Source of the DNA: Dysgonomonas sp. 25 | GTDB taxonomy: Bacteria > Bacteroidota > Bacteroidia > Bacteroidales > Dysgonomonadaceae | Length of the DNA: 64,000 nt | Assembly: GCF_010501075.1 (NCBI RefSeq) | Contig: NZ_QVMN01000001.1 | Span: 124,001-188,000, forward strand | Direction: 5' to 3' | In this document: positions 62,930 to 64,000 of the stretch, piece after piece | Position numbering within the stretch: the first letter of the stretch is position 1 | Layout: the number at the start of each line of letters is the position of its first letter | Program-made: the position numbers and the translations under genes | Notes under the pieces: generated by a model | The model's input: only the letters and a program-made list of their open reading frames with translations | Told to the model about the DNA's origin: nothing | The model's database searches: none

Positions 62930-63535
62930 ATGAAGAAAGAAGTCATATTTGTCATACTCAACGAATTTGCCGAGTGGGAAGGTTCATTTCTTGGCACCTC
63001 GTTACGTGCAGGTGTAAAACCCGGAAATCCTATTAAATATGCCGTGAAAACGATGTCTGTAACAAAAGAACCGCTAATGTCTATCACCGGATTCAGGGTA
63101 ATGGCGGATTATGATATAAACTCGTTCCCTCAAGACTACACAGCATTAATATTAATCGGTGGAATGTCCTGGTTTACAGAAGAAGCGAAGCAACTTGTGC
63201 CTATCGTAGAAAAAGCGATAAGGGAAGGCAAAATAGTCGGAGGCATCTGCAATGCTTCGGTATTCCTGGGTTGTCATGGCTTCCTGAATAATGTGAAGCA
63301 TACGAGCAATACCGTCGAATATCTGAAACAATACGCAGGAGATAATTATACGAACGAAGCCGGTTATATCGAACGGCAGGCTGTTGCCGATAAGAATATC
63401 GTTACGGCAAACGGAACAGGTTATCTCGAGTTTATGAAAGAGGTGCTTCTTTTGCTCGATGCCGATACACCGGAAATCATAGACGAAGCATATCGGTTCT
63501 ATAAATACGGATTATACCCGGTAACAGAAAAATAA
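62930..63535 (+). CDS. DJ-1/PfpI-family protein
   Basis: This 201-aa protein has the DJ-1/PfpI fold: 'IFVILNEFAEWEGSFLGTSL', 'TALILIGGMSWF', and the nucleophile Cys in the elbow VGGICNASVFL, followed by HTSNTVEYLKQY. Relatives range from glyoxalase III and protease-like to ThiJ-type proteins; which activity applies cannot be told. It follows the deacetylase by 8 bp and precedes the Gfo/Idh gene by 5 bp, in the same direction. Confidence 0.85.
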   Translation: MKKEVIFVILNEFAEWEGSFLGTSLRAGVKPGNPIKYAVKTMSVTKEPLMSITGFRVMADYDINSFPQDYTALILIGGMSWFTEEAKQLVPIVEKAIREGKIVGGICNASVFLGCHGFLNNVKHTSNTVEYLKQYAGDNYTNEAGYIERQAVADKNIVTANGTGYLEFMKEVLLLLDADTPEIIDEAYRFYKYGLYPVTEK

Positions 63536-63540
63536 CAGCT

Positions 63541-64000
63541 ATGAAAATTAATGTAGGACTTTTAGCATACGGCATGTCGGGAAAGATATTCCATGCGCCG
63601 TTTTTTGATAAACATGCAGGCTTCAACCTATATGCCATAACGGAACGTACCACCAAGAAGGCGCAAAAAGACTATCCTTCTTTGATAAGTTACGATTCGA
63701 TAGACGAACTGCTCAATGACGAATCCATCGGCTTGGTTGTTGTCAATACGCCTAATTATCTTCATTACGAGCATGTAGAAGCGGCTTTGAAAAAGGGCAA
63801 GCATGTTCTGGTCGAAAAGCCTTTCACGCCTACCGTAAAGCAGGCGCAGGAATTGTTCGATTTAGCCGATAAGGTAGGCAAAAAGATATTCTTTTATCAG
63901 AATCGCCGTTGGGACAGCGATTTCCTTTCCATCAAAAAAGTAATCGAAAGCGGGCAACTCGGCAAACTGAACGAACTGCATATCCGCTACGACAGATACC
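63541..64000 (+). CDS. Gfo/Idh/MocA oxidoreductase (5' part; 3' end outside window)
   Basis: The ATG at 63541 opens a frame of 153 codons running off the right edge. It shows the Rossmann NAD site (VGLLAYGMSGKIFHAPFF), the intact EKP (HVLVEKPFTPT), and 'FFYQNRRWDSDF'. Unlike the two oxidoreductases of the glucuronate locus it has no signal sequence, so it is cytoplasmic. It resembles YhhX/YdgJ-type scyllo-inositol or sugar dehydrogenases. It is in a run with DJ-1 and the deacetylase. Confidence 0.88.
   Translation, partial: MKINVGLLAYGMSGKIFHAPFFDKHAGFNLYAITERTTKKAQKDYPSLISYDSIDELLNDESIGLVVVNTPNYLHYEHVEAALKKGKHVLVEKPFTPTVKQAQELFDLADKVGKKIFFYQNRRWDSDFLSIKKVIESGQLGKLNELHIRYDRY

Overview
The window is a chromosomal segment of a Gram-negative member of the Bacteroidales. 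The evidence is a SusC/SusD pair, a periplasmic-sensor histidine kinase with propeller repeats, NigD-like and DUF4290 proteins, a GT3-type glycogen synthase, a GH92 mannosidase, and many upstream sites matching the Bacteroidetes -7 element TAnnTTTG. A Dysgonomonas-like genus is my best guess from protein style, but I could not test it. I saw no rRNA, tRNA, CRISPR array, phage or insertion sequence with a transposase.

Layout. 1-2562 (-) is the 5' part of a large sensor histidine kinase cut by the window edge. It diverges from a secreted subtilisin-like protease and a DUF4886 lipoprotein (2814-5951). 6027-9797 (-) holds a NigD-like lipoprotein and a two-gene unit: a C26-M19 peptidase fusion followed by a SpmA/SpmB-type membrane protein. 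9798-11243 has no genes and is filled by a 285-bp tandem repeat and dispersed hairpin repeats. 11244-16162 (-) is the most unusual locus: five tandem paralogous putative lipoproteins carrying repeated Thr-Cys-Tyr motifs, followed by one radical SAM/SPASM enzyme, probably one operon. 16255-36397 is mostly housekeeping and metabolism: GH92, MnmE, a CAT-like protein, porin, SanA-like protein, nucleoside phosphorylase, RlmH, LolC/E-type permease, RuvB, ribosomal protein S16, glycogen phosphorylase and synthase, a PlsC-like acyltransferase, MenE, MenC and a DHA2 efflux pump.

36542-54174 (-) is a run of fourteen same-strand genes forming a glucuronate/polysaccharide utilisation locus. A LacI regulator and an SDR fructuronate reductase come first, then UxuA, UxaC, KdgK, KDPG aldolase, a hexuronate MFS transporter, SusC, SusD, a Tat-exported Gfo/Idh/MocA oxidoreductase, a small membrane protein, an ApbE-like protein, a second Tat-exported oxidoreductase and a DUF1080 protein. 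Glucuronate would go to fructuronate (UxaC), mannonate (SDR), KDG (UxuA), KDPG (KdgK) and pyruvate plus glyceraldehyde-3-phosphate (aldolase). Three near-identical palindromes centred on GTGCGC lie just upstream of lacI and uxuA and look like the operators. The locus has no classical glycoside hydrolase or lyase; its oxidoreductases and DUF1080 protein suggest 3-keto-glycoside chemistry instead.

54494-64000 carries dGTPase, a second repeat-filled gap, a CtpA-type protease, a DUF4290 protein, RimM, a WYL regulator, a VOC protein, a small secreted protein, a GNAT plus NodB-type deacetylase pair, a DJ-1/PfpI protein and the start of another Gfo/Idh/MocA oxidoreductase cut by the right edge. Several start codons were moved inward from the longest ORF because a -7 promoter element overlaps or follows the longer start.
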